From Ariolimax columbianus (lineage: Eukaryota; Mollusca; Gastropoda; Stylommatophora; Arionidae): a DNA stretch of 64,000 nucleotides. The position numbers and the translations under genes were made by a program. The stretch is from the NCBI GenBank assembly GCA_036924085.1, contig JAVGWX010000019.1, forward strand, positions 16,567,131 through 16,631,130, in the 5' to 3' direction. This document shows, piece after piece, positions 22,453 to 33,494 of the stretch; the first letter of the stretch is position 1; every line of letters starts with the position of its first letter. Below the pieces are notes generated by a model. The model saw only the letters and a program-made list of their open reading frames with translations, had not been told where the DNA came from and did not search any database.

Positions 22453-22800
22453 ATGCACTCCTGCCTCGCTATTTACCTCTGTCTGCTGTCAGTCATCCCA
22501 ATGGAAGCAGAAGAGATGCAGTCCAGCGGACATTGCACCTCTGGCCTATTGTGACAACCTCCCAGGTGGCGGGGAATGCTAGGCGTGCCCTCACTGCAGA
22601 TAAGCCGAGAAAATAAAGGGAGCAAAGAGATACCTCACTCACATGGATATGCTACGTTTCTGGCAGGACGTGACGATCCTGAGACACAGTCACACTGGAC
22701 TGCCTCTCTTCCGGGATAGTACAAACTTGTACATAGTCCATCATATAATATCATTGCCAAACCCTATAGACACGAGTGGGGAAGACTCGTTAGTCCTGCA
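22453..22800. other. Unassigned sequence right of the rDNA block
   Basis: No gene or repeat recognised; may be 3' spacer. Confidence 0.3.
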
Positions 22801-22839
22801 AGACAACTTCCCTAAGAGAGACAACTCTGACCAAAAACA

Positions 22840-22992
22840 ACTGCTGCCTTGCAGATAGGTCAAAGGCTAAGGAGGGCATCCCTACAGAAACGCCTGTTGA
22901 AATCGGATGCAGTGAGCCACAGGCTTTACAAAATACAACAGTGCAAGGTATATCGCTGTAAACACCGTACGATGAAGAAGAAGAAGAAAGTA
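22840..22992 (+). mobile_element. SINE fragment with shared core and (GAA)n tail
   Basis: Contains cctgttgaaatcggatgcag / tgagccacaggctttacaaaa, a variant of the core seen in SINE-1 and SINE-B, followed by caccgtacgatgaagaagaa. The end resembles the LINE-I 3' end cagcgtacgaagaagaag. Confidence 0.6.
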
Positions 22993-23339
22993 TCTAAATT
23001 TCATACAGCAAAGATGACCCTGTCTTCAACTAGAGCGAACGGCGCAAATCTCGTGAAGTCCAGCCGGGTGAACTAGACCGTGAAATATGACACATGTTTA
23101 AGCGTAGTGATATTCATATGGCCGATGTCTATTACAGGATCATCGGACGGAAGAAGACACAAAACGAACGAATTAACCAGTCCAAATGGAAAACAATAAC
23201 ACGTTTCCGTGAACACAAGTGTAGGTCGTCGACTAGTGTGAATTCCCGGCAAATCCATGGTCTGCGGCATCTATAAAGAACTAAAATAGAAGAGCAATAT
23301 AGCCCCACAGCCATCTTTGCTGCTCTTACGACTAGGAAA

Positions 23340-23575
23340 TTGACTTACATTAACCACAGCAAACGTCACGATGGTCTTGAAAGAACGATACTTGAGGTTA
23401 TGGTACCTGACACAAGAGCCAGATGTAGTTCAAGGAAAACATGGGCAAGGGACAAAGGCTTTGGTTTGAAGTGGCAGAGGCGAGAGAACTGACTAGGAAT
23501 CAAACGTCTTTAAGATCAGCTGTCATGAGAGCAACGTTTTGCAAAGAACACGATGATGATTATTGTTAATCAGAA
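23340..23575 (+). mobile_element. RTE-like LINE C-terminal relic
   Basis: Reads KLTYINHSKRHDGLERTILE, MVPDTRAR..., ending AVMRATFCKEH-like with an (ATG)n tail. The same motif, GHIKRHNGLERT...VPGKRGRGRPRRR, is clearer at 43.8-44.1 kb and 38.9 kb. Confidence 0.7.
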
Positions 23576-23689
23576 GTACATACAAAAATGGGTATTGTAT
23601 AGAATAGGGATCCGAGAACAGCGGTCAGATAATAGGTATACATTCAAATTGTGGAGATAATGAAGGCTTAAGAACAATACAGATAAACA

Positions 23690-24420
23690 TGCTTGTATTA
23701 CTTCTGTTGGTCTTGTTTTTTGGCAATACTTGTCAATTTCTGTACATTTATCGTCTTTAAATCTGAGACAGAACTTCGGAAATTGATCCGAAATCTGTGT
23801 GTTATATCACATGTTTGTGGCATGGACATAAACGTAGCAAACACGAAGTTGATGACCAACAACACTAAAGGAATCATCGCTGTGATCTAAGCAAATGGAC
23901 ATGAGATTGAAACAGTGAACCGCTTCACGTATCTAGGTTCAACAATCAGTGATGGGGGATCAAAACCAGAGGTCCTGACCAGAATAGCACAAACAACGGC
24001 AGCGCTTGCACGATTAAAACCTATTAAGAAAAATAATTGACTCTCCATCGCCATTAAGGTCAAACTAGTTCTTTTGATATTCCTCTACGATTGGGAACCA
24101 TACAAAAAAGAACCATTACAGCAGACCTTCAGACAAGAATCCAAGCCATGGCGATGAGATGTTTCAGAAGACTCATAAATATCTCATACCAAAATCATAT
24201 CACAAATTATGAAGTGCGGCGAAGAATCGACAATGAAGTACGGCGAAGAATCGACAATGCAAGTGGACTGTACCACGACCTACCCACAACGATCACAGGC
24301 GAAAGCTGGTTTTGTATGGCCACATCTCGAGGTCAAGAGGTATAGCAAATACAGGATTCTGGAAGTGTCGGCAGGGGCGTCCAAACGATCTCAAAAGGTC
24401 ACGGGATGAACTGAACTTAA
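23690..24420 (+). mobile_element. RTE-like LINE: RT palm end to thumb region, decayed
   Basis: Frames give GMDINVANTKLMTNNTKGI, then RFTYLGSTISDGGSKPEVLT, TTAALARLKPI, LQTRIQAMAMRCFRRLINIS, and YEVRRRIDNASGLYHDL. This order is typical of RTE-type RT C termini. Three or more stops or frameshifts. A 24-bp direct duplication (gaagtgcggcgaagaatcga) sits at about 24,209-24,257. Confidence 0.8.
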
Positions 24421-24696
24421 ATCTCAGCCCACTGGTGATAAACATAGTATCGCCGTTGTAACACAACACATTGTATGTGATGGTATGCTTACTCCCTTAT
24501 ATTTCTAAAATCAAAAGTTCCAATCGTTTCCAAGTGATAACAGATCAAATTTTAACAATATTTTTGTTAAATTTCCCCGCTTACAATCCATTTTTGTGTG
24601 TGGATAGGAAATGTTTTGAATATTCTAAATCGTCATGGCCTAGGATAGAAAACTACGACTCCCCACGCTGCCTCACAGCACTAGTGGATAAAACAA

Positions 24697-24698
<2 letters not shown>

Positions 24699-24765
<67 letters not shown>
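24699..24765 (+). repeat. (AT)n microsatellite
   Basis: About 33 TA repeats; able to form a cruciform. Confidence 0.97.
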
Positions 24766-24768
<3 letters not shown>

Positions 24769-25125
24769 ATTCAATGCCGACAATGAGTCGATTTCTGGTT
24801 TGTGTGCCCTGAAAACGATGCTAAGTCGCTGTTATAGAAGGATTAATGCATAGTTAGGCAAAACATACTGACCTAACATTGTTAGTCAGTGTCAAGCAGT
24901 ATTTACTTGTCAAGATCAAAACCTAGACGTTTTCCTAGATCACCCTGTAAACGGGCTGTTTTCATGGCAGTCTGGCTAACGAGGTGGGAGATCGACATGA
25001 TCCTCATAGTAGTGAACCTTCATCAGTACGCTCGAGTTGTAAGGAAAGCTACTGTAACCTGCCACTTAACTCCCTTTTCAGCACCACTAAAAGAGTAACT
25101 TACTCACTGTGGATATTCAACAACA

Positions 25126-25166
25126 TCAGTAACAACAACAACAACAACAACAATAACAACAACAAA
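25126..25166 (+). repeat. (AAC)n microsatellite
   Basis: caacaacaacaacaacaaca with two AAT variants. Confidence 0.95.
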
Positions 25167-25224
25167 AGCAACCTTTTAACTTGTATGTTACATTATTTAT
25201 ATTCTATGTGACGTCTTCTTTAAG

Positions 25225-25455
25225 GAGGGAATAGTTTCGCATGGCTTGGAGGAACAAATAAACCAGATGGCCAATGGGGCTGGGCAACGTCTGGAGAAGC
25301 TATTACGAATAATTCTTCGTGGAACGCTGGGGAACCAAACAACGCACCAGACCCACAGGGACCAGAAGTGTGCATGGTTGTGTTGAGAAACGGAGACTTT
25401 GCTGGTTGGAATGATATTGCAGAGAGCCATCTTTGGACATACATGTGTCAGAAAG
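25225..25455 (+). CDS. Exon 4: C-terminal half of C-type lectin domain 2
   Basis: Enters in phase 1 (G|GA) and codes for GGNSFAWLGGTNKPDGQWGW, SSWNAGEPNNAPDP, GPEVCMVVLRNGDFAGWNDI, LWTYMCQK. This is the long-loop and closing strand of a CTLD with both Ca2+-site-2 motifs intact, EPN (mannose/glucose type) and WND. The cysteine of EVC is present, but the partner usually found four residues after WND is missing (WNDIAESH). Acceptor is cttctttaag, donor gtaatt, exit phase 1. Exons 2-4 together make a complete CTLD. Confidence 0.92.
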
Positions 25456-25699
25456 GTAATTAAACAATACAAAAAAATTTCGCTCAAGTAAAGCAAATCA
25501 GAATCAGTATGTACGAGGAAGATTTGAAAAAAGTTTTGTTTTTGAGGAGACAATCTCATTAAACTGCAAGATTGACACATGCGCTGTAAATTGTCTTGAT
25601 CTTTGGAATGTCGTTTTGGTGGTGTGTCATTATTTTTCAACGTAGTCCCTACCCCATCCACACACAAACATCAACTACGAACAAGTTGTTGCATCCCGT

Positions 25700-26900
25700 C
25701 AGAGAAAAAAACAGATGTCTTTTCCTGAAGTCAGGTATGGACAGCTGCCTGCACCTCCTCGTTGGAAGCGCAGTGTGTTGGTAATCGTCGGCAGTGCTTG
25801 TAAGAATCTTTTCCTCATGTCCGCAAGCGCCTTGCACTCAATGAGTAGATGTCGAACTGTTTCATCAGGATGAGAGCAATGTCTGCACAAGGACAGGGGC
25901 TGGGGATAGATGCGGTTCAAGTGGCTATTGACTCTGGTATGTCCTGTTCGGAACTGAAAGATGAGACTTTGATCTCTTCTATGTAGTTTATTTATGTCAT
26001 CGTTACTTTTTGGCTGTGACATTTCGCTAAATACACCGCGACCTGTTGTTCCCGTCGCCCATTTTTTCATCCAGATTTCCGGAGTATTATTCTTAATAAT
26101 TCGTTTTACTGTGTGGTTACTGCAGGGTCTATCCAATTGTTGTTTTGAGGCTTTTGTTTTTGCCAATCTGTCAGCCATCTCGTTTCCTAGTAGCCTACTA
26201 TGTCCAGGGATCCCGTGTGCAGTGATGATGTTGTTGATCGCCCTACCCACCAAGAATATATCTTTTTCTTTATATGGGTTTTCTTCAGCGCCTCTAGAAC
26301 CGACTTGGAGTCAAGAGAGATTACCATATCCATCTGCAACAATTTGGTCCTAATTTACTTATCATCTCATTTTTAACTTTATCTGGTCCTGGTGATTTAT
26401 TTTTTTGCCAGTTTCCTCATCGTCATGCTCAGTTCTTGTAAGGCGAAGTGATTTTTAACGGCAACTAAATTGATGGAGTCGATGTTAAAGGAGTCCTCTA
26501 AAAGTACTTTCTTGGTTGCGCTTGATTTACTCTATCGTAAAATTTGTTAAAGATCTCAGCTTTCTTGGTGTTTGATAATATTTCGTCCCCAGATTATCCG
26601 GCCAAGTGTGTTGGGTTTGACTTTTTCTTGTTCCATTCTAGGCTGCTCAGTAATCTCCACGCCTTGTTCCGTTCTCTTTTTAGATTCAGCTTGCTACAAG
26701 TTTTTCTGAAAGTCTCCTGCTTGCTTTGTTTAGTAATACATCTTACGTTTGCTGTCCATCTATTATAATCTTTTTTATTTAGGGTATTTGATTTTTTTTC
26801 GACGTTCTTCCTGGTCTCTCTCCGCTCTTTGACGGCTGCCTCCAGCTCTGGTTTTATCCTGGTTTATCGTTGCACAGTAACGTCACTCGACTACCTCGAA
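25700..26900 (-). mobile_element. RNase H-type LINE with a large internal deletion
   Basis: Minus strand, from 26,900: KPELEAAVKERRETRKN..., KLNLKRERNKAWRLLSSLE, then a LAKK...PDKVKNEMISKLG start of RT near 26,350. The reading then jumps straight to the RNase H end (NNIITAHGIPGHSRLLGNEM, 26,240-26,170) and the C-terminal box (FQFRTGHTRVNSHL, CRHCSHPDETVRHLLIEC). The whole RT core is gone, with the joint at about 26,340. It differs from LINE-I at 49-51 kb. Confidence 0.8.
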
Positions 26901-27272
26901 AGTACAATCAGCATGATAAACCGTCGCCTTTTAATCGTGTTTGGACACGTGGCTCGCTTTGTCAAGGACGTCACCGACAATAAATCTTAAAAGCATGGCA
27001 TGGACATAAATGACTCGAAACGACTCTCTCCGTGATGTCCCAGACCTCCCGGCTGTCCACCAACCATATGACTAGGTCTGATCCTTATTGCACGCTACCT
27101 GGGACTCGGCCACATATCGTTTTATAGACGGTTTGCGAAACTGACCTTCGTCACCTAAGCAGCATACCTAACTACAATCCTTGCTCTCTTAAGAAAGAAG
27201 TAAGATATTTAACCACGAAGTGTGTTTTGTAAAGTCAACCTGCAAATAACGTGTTCAATTTTTCTATAACAG

Positions 27273-27494
27273 ATCTGAACCCACTGACCTTTGAGTCCTA
27301 CCTGGCAGTTTTACCATCATTTGATAACATCACCAGAGACGTCGCGTCGTTGCACGTCACCACGAGCTTGCAAAGTAGCCTGGTGTATCTCAAATTTGTA
27401 TCATCCAGTGGTCATTCATTGAGAAGTTCAGCGTCGTACACCAGGCATTTCGTTTATAGGGTAGAAGAAGGAGATCTGCTTCCGCGTTCTACAG
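27273..27494 (+). CDS. Exon 5: start of the IgGFc-binding domain
   Basis: Phase 1 in and out. Reads DLNPLTFESYLAVLPSFDNI, VASLHVTTSLQSSLVYLKF, then HFVYRVEEGDLLPRSTG. The pattern 'full-length F.....P....' then 'a.L.i.Tt....v.v' and a '.y.v..g......' strand is that of the opening of FCGBP-type IgGFc-binding domains. Acceptor ctataacag, donor gtgatc. Confidence 0.75.
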
Positions 27495-27539
27495 GTGATC
27501 ATGTCATGTCCTGTCGTGTGACATATTCTTTCTAGAGCG

Positions 27540-28727
27540 TAGTCCCCTTCCAAGCAGCCCTTACACATCTCGATCTCCTTCACTGCAGCCCGAACACATC
27601 TCGATCTCCTTCACAGCGGCCCTAACATATCTTGATCTCATTCACCGCAGCCAGAAACACATCTTGATCTCCTTCACAGCGTCCATAACACATCTTGATC
27701 TCATTCACAGCAGCCAGAAACACATCTTTATCTCCTTCACAGCAGTCCTGAACACATCTCAATCTCCCTTACAGCTGCCCTAACACATCTCAATCTCCCT
27801 CACAGCAGCCCTAACACATCTCAATCTCCCTCACAGCAGCCCTAACACATCTCAATCTCCCTCACAGCAGCCCTAACACATCTCAATCTCCCTCACAGCA
27901 GCCCTAACACATCTCAATCTCCCTCACAGCAGCCCTAACACATCTCAATCTCCCTCACAGCAGCCCTAACACATCTCAATCTCCCTCACAGCAGCCCTAA
28001 CACATCTCAATCTCCCTCACAGCAGCCCTAACACATCTCAATCTCCCTCACAGCAGCCCTAACACATCTCACTCTCTCTCACAGCAGCCCTAACACATCT
28101 CAATCTCCCTCACAGCAGCCCTAACACATCTCAATCTCCCTCACAGCAGCCCTAACACATCTCAATCTCCCTCACAGCAGCCCTAACACATCTCACTCTC
28201 CCTCACAGCAGCCCTAACACATCTCACTCTCTCTCACAGCAGCCCTAACACATCTCAATCTCCCTCACAGCAGCCCTAACACATCTCACTCTCTCTCACA
28301 GCAGCCCTAACACATCTCACTCTCTCTCACAGCAGCCCTAACACATCTCAATCTCCCTCACAGCAGCCCTAACACATCTCACTCTCTCTCACAGCAGCCC
28401 TAACACATCTCAATCTCCCTCACAGCAGCCCTAACACATCTCACTCTCTCTCACAGCAGCCCTAACACATCTCAATCCCCCTCACAGCAGCCCTAACACA
28501 TCTCACTCTCTCTCACAGCAGCCCTAACACATCTCAATCTCCCTCACAGCAGCCCTAACACATCTCACTCTCTCTCACAGCAGCCCTAACACATCTCAAT
28601 CCCCCTCACAGCAGCCCTAACACATCTCAATCTCCCTCACAGCAGCCCTAACACATCTCAATCCCCCTCACAGCAGCCCTAACACATCTCACTCTCTCTC
28701 ACAGCAGCCCTAACACATCTCGATTTT
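27540..28727 (+). repeat. 31-bp minisatellite (about 37 copies) just after exon 5
   Basis: Unit ccctaacacatctcaatctc plus cctcacagcag; period 31 (27,781 to 27,812). The first seven copies are diverged, the rest almost identical with aatctcc/actctct alternation. Each unit contains tctccctcacag, a good 3' splice-site consensus, on the gene's strand. Confidence 0.93.
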
Positions 28728-28743
28728 TGACAAGAATACCGGC

Positions 28744-29010
28744 TTAACACACTAACATCTTTAAACTGTCAGTAATGTCCCGATACAATGTTCTATCGAG
28801 ACAACCTATCCCCTTTTCCCAGGCCCCGTGCCTTCCACTATCGGCCTCTCCAAGCCATTTTCTCTTTTTATATGACCGAAATAATCTAACTTCTTCCTTG
28901 TAATGTTGTTTTATAAGCCCGTATTCTTCTGTACCTAGTTGTTGCAAGATTGATGTGTTTGATTTATTGCCCGCAAAAGCTATTTTAAATATCCTTCTAT
29001 AATACATCAT
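28744..29010 (-). mobile_element. LINE C-terminal relic
   Basis: Minus-strand frame of 88 codons: YRRIFKIAFAGNK, YGLIKQHYKEEVRLF, KRKWLGEADSGRHGAWEKG. A related GHI.R.....GEA..G...GR type end is usual in RTE-like LINEs, but clade assignment is weak. Confidence 0.5.
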
Positions 29011-29057
29011 TTTAAAAGATGAAATCTTTTTTTATAATGTTTGTATTTAATGTTTTA

Positions 29058-29320
29058 TTATTATGGAGCATTCCGTGGCGTAGTGGTTATACCGTCGGCC
29101 TCCTGATCATTTCACGGGTGTTTGATGCAGAGTCCCCTGCATCTCGTAGTCGCCCCTAGTCGTCTTGTCCTTGACTTGCCACTGGGGTCGGGCAGTCCGA
29201 GACGAGAGAGTAAGGATTAAAAATAGGGCAGTTAATCCTTACTAAAAATAGTGCTAGCAAACTAAATTATGCCATCATCGTCTGCGATGGACGGCGACCT
29301 TTACCTTGATTATGAAGCAT
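29058..29320 (+). mobile_element. tRNA-derived SINE-F
   Basis: Begins with ccgtggcgtagtggttatac (A box tggcgtagtgg), a degenerate B box (ggtgtttgatgc), then a non-tRNA body ending in gcgatggacggcgaccttta. Not a functional tRNA. Confidence 0.6.
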
Positions 29321-29324
29321 GTAG

Positions 29325-29560
29325 CCTAGTTGACAGTGAACTGGCTCGTTAGACTGAGATTACAGCATTACAGGGTTCGAGATCACTGACGGACAGAAAT
29401 ACACAAGGGCCATGTACTGGTACGACCGCTTCTCCAGTCGACCCAGCCGTAAATGGGCACCTGACGTATGAGTTAGGGAAGGTAAAAACAGCAAGGAAGG
29501 GAACTGGCCACCCCACCTGACATAGGCTGCGGCTTAGTACATGAAGAGTTATCTTCGACC
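29325..29560 (+). mobile_element. tRNA-derived SINE-C, most complete copy
   Basis: tagcctagttgacagtgaac (A-box region) and gggttcgagatcac (B box) lie about 45 bases apart. The body then contains ctccagtcgacccagccgta and aaggaagggaactggccacc. The body occurs in opposite orientation at 2,190, 29,785 and 59,198. Confidence 0.75.
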
Positions 29561-29784
29561 GCAATTGGGACTGACTCTTACCACTTTATTGTATGTCCAT
29601 GCCTCGCACCCATATGTTGCCACAGGGAAAAGACATGTTCCAATCAGTTGCATCTTCATCATTTTTCTGGTGACCTGTCACACATTTTTCCATCTGCATT
29701 AGTTTAAAAGGTAAAGATGGATCCCATGGCAACTAGTGTCGTCATGGATAAAGATAACTTTTCATGGAGTAAGTCGCATGCGAG

Positions 29785-29882
29785 GTGGGGTGGTCAGTTC
29801 CCTTCATTGCTGTTCCCTTCCCAGATAATATGTCATGCACCCATTTACGGCTGGGTCGACCGGAAACAGCAAGGTCATGCAC
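29785..29882 (-). mobile_element. SINE-C fragment
   Basis: gaggtggggtggtcagttcc, cccatttacggctgggtcga: the SINE-C body reversed, only 230 bp from the previous copy and in opposite orientation. Confidence 0.7.
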
Positions 29883-30106
29883 GTATGCGAATTATACAGG
29901 TAACCCACAAACATATGTGATACAGTTAGATGCACTGCACCATTTGGCGCAAAATACAATTACTTGGTCCGCTGATTTATGAAAACAAGAGAAGATTATG
30001 CAAAAACAAAAAACAAATAAGGATGCAGAATATTAATGTGCGAAATAAAATAAGAACTGTATATTGCCGCTCAATGCCGAACTTGATTGTACAACTATTC
30101 CCTTAG

Positions 30107-30286
30107 GTTCACATGAACAGCACGTGGTCATCGAGGCTTCAAACACAGTCACGGTTGTTGCATCCCTAGTCAGCGCCGACACTAACGTAACAAGCATGAC
30201 TTTGATATACCCCATGTCCTGGTTCAAGAACGCCTCATGGGGAAACTCCAACTTCGCGTATTGTGATCGGAGTGGAAATAACTTGA
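30107..30286 (+). CDS. Exon 6: IgGFc-binding domain
   Basis: Phase 1 in and out. GSHEQHVVIEASNTVTVVAS, LVSADTNVTSMTLIYPMSW, NFAYCDRSGNN. It fits the FCGBP strand pair 'q.avvI.s...isV.alna....aeltLl.P...LG' almost position for position, the best single anchor for the IgGFc call. Three N-glycosylation sequons (NVT, NAS, NNL is not one; NTV is not one) reduce to two clear ones, NVT and NAS. Acceptor tcccttag, donor gtaagt. Confidence 0.82.
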
Positions 30287-30433
30287 GTAAGTCATATATA
30301 TGTATACTATAGCTTCTTCAATCAATCAAACGTTATGCAGCTCCCTGGGGAGCAAAGATGTGCTATAAATTCACACCAAGTCATCAAATGTTCATCTGTG
30401 CATATATGTTGACGTTTTGTTGAATTCATGTTT

Positions 30434-30756
30434 CTCGATGCCTATTACCAGTTGAACAGAAGAGAGCAGGTCGTGGTCTTCAGACTCCGCACAGGCCACA
30501 ACAGACTGAGGTACCACCTATTCATTAACTGAAGATAGGTGGCACTGACGAATGCACTAGTTGGACCGGGAAAATGACCGCTGAACATCTGCTGCAAAAC
30601 TGCCCCACATACGATGACCAGAGAAAGCACATGTGGCCATCACCAGTGGCAACACTAGACAAGCTCGGTGGCCAGTGTCGACAGCCTCAGGATGAACGCT
30701 GCTTTCTTCGAAAAAATGCAGGTTGACGTTTGACAGCGTACCAAGAAGAAGAAGAA
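30434..30756 (+). mobile_element. 5'-truncated LINE-I copy with 12-bp target-site duplication
   Basis: Nearly identical to 51,420-51,745: cagttgaacagaagagagca, ttcagactccgcacaggcca, the C-terminal cysteine box, ending gcgtaccaagaagaagaaga. Flanked by gaattcatgttt at 30,422-30,433 and 30,757-30,768. Frameshifts are present. A classic end-on retrotransposition product in intron 6. Confidence 0.9.
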
Positions 30757-31032
30757 GAATTCATGTTTTTTAAAGAACAGATTAGCCAGCCCTAAGATCG
30801 ACCTCCTATTGCCACTTACGACAAGCGTCGCATTTACAGCGTTACTATTCTTTGTTCCCCTTTCGGACCCCGGTAGCACCAGGGACTGGTAGGCCTCACT
30901 TTAACCAGCAGCGCACTACTATTCAAGGAATTAGAGAGTACTTGTTTTCGTATAGCAAATAATACTGTCGGGGAGGGAATGTTAGGGCCTTAATTGTACT
31001 AGGCATCAGCTTGGTATGGGTTGGCTTGGATC

Positions 31033-31243
31033 GTTCTCAATCTCCCGCTACCAAGCACTGAAAGGGCTTAAGTAGCAGAATGTAGTCCAGAGAACGGAAT
31101 GCGTTGTGTCGTAGTTTACAGCTTGACTGCGATATTTGCACCGTTCGGTCCAACACATTCGACTTCAGCAATCATTTTTTGAGTATTCTCTTCGATCCCT
31201 TCTCCTTAGCGAGTCTGCCATGCTATTATCCAGGATCACCAAT
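31033..31243 (-). mobile_element. SINE-B, 5'-truncated copy
   Basis: Reverse complement shows ggatcaccgcg...aataata, tcgaagagaatactcaaaa, gaagtcgaatgtgttggacc and the end gagattgagaacgatccaag. Confidence 0.8.
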
Positions 31244-31482
31244 ATGTGTGTTCTAACACATATATACATCGACATATAGATGAATGCATGTGTGTATAAA
31301 TAGGTAGACAGACAGAAAGACAAACAGGCAGGCAGGCAGACTAAATCATACATGTCAGTTACATGTGTGGCTCTGTCGAGTCGTCTGCCGGGTCTTTGTG
31401 TATGACAAGGACAAGAATAGCACCCCTGCCTCACAGAGAGCATGTCGTAAGAGGCGACTAACTGTGTCACATGGCATAACAC

Positions 31483-31600
31483 CGGCCATGGTTAGGTGGT
31501 TTGTTTAGAGCAGCAAATATTGGGGCCTAACTGGCTGCGAGTCTACTTTGTGAGTTTAGTGTTTAAGTCTATTAAGATGGATTCGCACATCGGTTAACCA
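31483..31600 (+). repeat. Interspersed repeat shared with 61,128-61,235
   Basis: Both loci contain ggtttgtt(t)aga/agcgg, ggcctaactggctgcg..tct, agtgtttaagtctattaaga and tggattcgcacatcgg in order. Identity unknown; probably a SINE or LINE tail. Confidence 0.6.
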
Positions 31601-31861
31601 CCATCCACGGCACTTGTTCCAGCGCAGCGGAGTAATTAGCTGCTCGAGCCTAGCCCACTAAGCAGGAAATCCTCTTCCCGACTACATCAAGATCATACCA
31701 GAGCTGGGTGGGGATCTGCACAGGTGCATCCACACCTGTAGAAGTACAGTTCGACTAAGAACTAAGAACTTGCGTGGCTTAATGATAAAAATAATGTTAC
31801 GCAAATTATGGAGAACAAACAACTTTGACATACCTCACATCTCACACCGTTCAATTTTTAT

Positions 31862-32115
31862 TGAAAAAACATCTTTTTGCGTTCGCCTTTTTCTCTATTC
31901 GACAAGGCGGTGTGCGTTCACTGTGGTTTTTATTTTTTCGTCTGTCGGCCCAGTGCATCCGACTTCAGCATGCATATTATGTTAGGGTCTGGTTCCTCCT
32001 GCATTTTCTAAGGGTTTGCTTCCCTGGGGTTACGGCCGGTGCTGTGATGGGGATGGAACCCAGTTCCTTCTGGCTGTAAGCCGTGTCACTTAACCACTAG
32101 CCCACGCCGTCCCCC
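31862..32115 (-). mobile_element. SINE-1, second copy
   Basis: Its reverse complement begins ggggacggcgtgggctagtg, has the B box (gggttccatccccat, one change), atgcaggaggaaccagac, the core gctgaagtcggatgcactgg and the block gaacgcacaccgccttg. Full length, about 85-90 % similar to 18,654-18,925 by eye. Confidence 0.85.
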
Positions 32116-32319
32116 AAAACCCCATCCAATTGAAACTGATCTGAATATTAACAACCGTTGAGAAAGCAATTGTAGTTCGAAGAGAAAAACCTTTTTTGCA
32201 GATTCATTAATGAATGGTTCCCAACCGTTTGGTGTCTCTGTACATTCTGATAAGGTTTCATGTACCTTTAATATTAAGGACAAAATTCATAAAATTATAT
32301 GTTTAGTTCGTGACAAAGC

Positions 32320-32745
32320 TGTTAGTGGGATTCCAGGATTACAGTTTTTAGGAAAGACTTAAAAATCCGGCCAACAGTGTCTAGAAATGATAAGAATTCG
32401 AGGTGACTTAAAAGAGATATATAAGATAATAAAAGGAAAGGATACATTAGACTATTACAGGTTTTTTTCTTCAAAATACAACTACCAATAAGAACAAGAA
32501 GGCATAGCTACATATTAACTAAAGAGAGGTTCAGATTAGATTTTAGAAAATATTTTGGGAGGCTGACAGTAGTGAATGCTTGGAATTCATTGTCACAGGA
32601 AATAGTAGAGGCAAGAGCAGTTAATGCATTTAAGAATAGAAATGGATTGGACGCGCGTAGCTTTTAGAGCAAATACATTTAAAAGAAACGTGTTGTATAC
32701 AGACTCTGCAGTCTTTTAAACCAGTTTAAAGACGTTAAGTTAAGG
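32320..32745 (+). mobile_element. LINE-A (CR1-like) 3' fragment
   Basis: Uninterrupted homologue of 6,690-7,850: agatatataagataataaaa, acaggtttttttcttcaaaa, gaggttcagattagatttta, gtagtgaatgcttggaattc, ttgtatacagactctgcagt and a gacgttaagttaag tail. Confidence 0.8.
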
Positions 32746-33150
32746 ATTCAGTGGCTAGGGTTAGGAAGTCGTTAATTGTAAGGGTTATCGATTAGGGTTA
32801 TGGTTAGTAGTTAATGTTAGTGATTAGGGTTATGGTTAGTGGTTAATGTTAGTGATTAGCATTAGGGTTGGTGGCTAGGGTTAGTAATTAGGATTAAATT
32901 AGTTCTTACGGTTAGTGATTAGGCTAATCGTTAGCCTCAGTGGTTAGGATTAGGGATATAATTATTGTTAGGATAAGGGTTAGTGATTTATGGTTAGTGG
33001 TTAGGATCGGTGGTTAGGATAAGTGTCAGTGGTTAGATTTGGGGTTAATGGCCAAGGCAACGGTTAGCTATTAAGGTGCGGGTTTGTCGTTAAGGTTAGT
33101 GGCTAGAGCTTTGGGTTAAATTTGGGTTGGGGTTAGTGTTAAGGTAAAGT
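32746..33150 (+). repeat. Degenerate telomere-like (TTAGGG/TTAGTGG) tract
   Basis: Dense ttaggg, ttagtgg, ggttatggttag, gattagggtt motifs over 400 bp, all in the TTAGGG sense, directly after the tail of LINE-A. Too irregular to be a functional telomere. Confidence 0.8.
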
Positions 33151-33494
33151 CAAAGCAGGTGCTGTCGTTGGCGATGAAGTGTTCTAGACTCCGTTGTTGG
33201 TGGTCCCAGCTTTCATCAGGATGGCTAACGTATTCCTATTCTCCGTTGGTTGTCTGACATAATTATAAAAGAAACGACATTTTCCCATCGCATACTAGTG
33301 CAGATGCAAAAATTTGTAACAGCGCACTAGAAAAATGACGAAGACTCATTAGGCCATGTTTTTTTTCTATGGCAACATATAGGGACCAGACATGGACATT
33401 AAATAGAACTATTGCATAAAACAATATCTATCTTCAGTCCACTTGTGTTGTTGGACGTCGTGGAAAAGTGACCCAAATTGTTTCATATTTTTAG

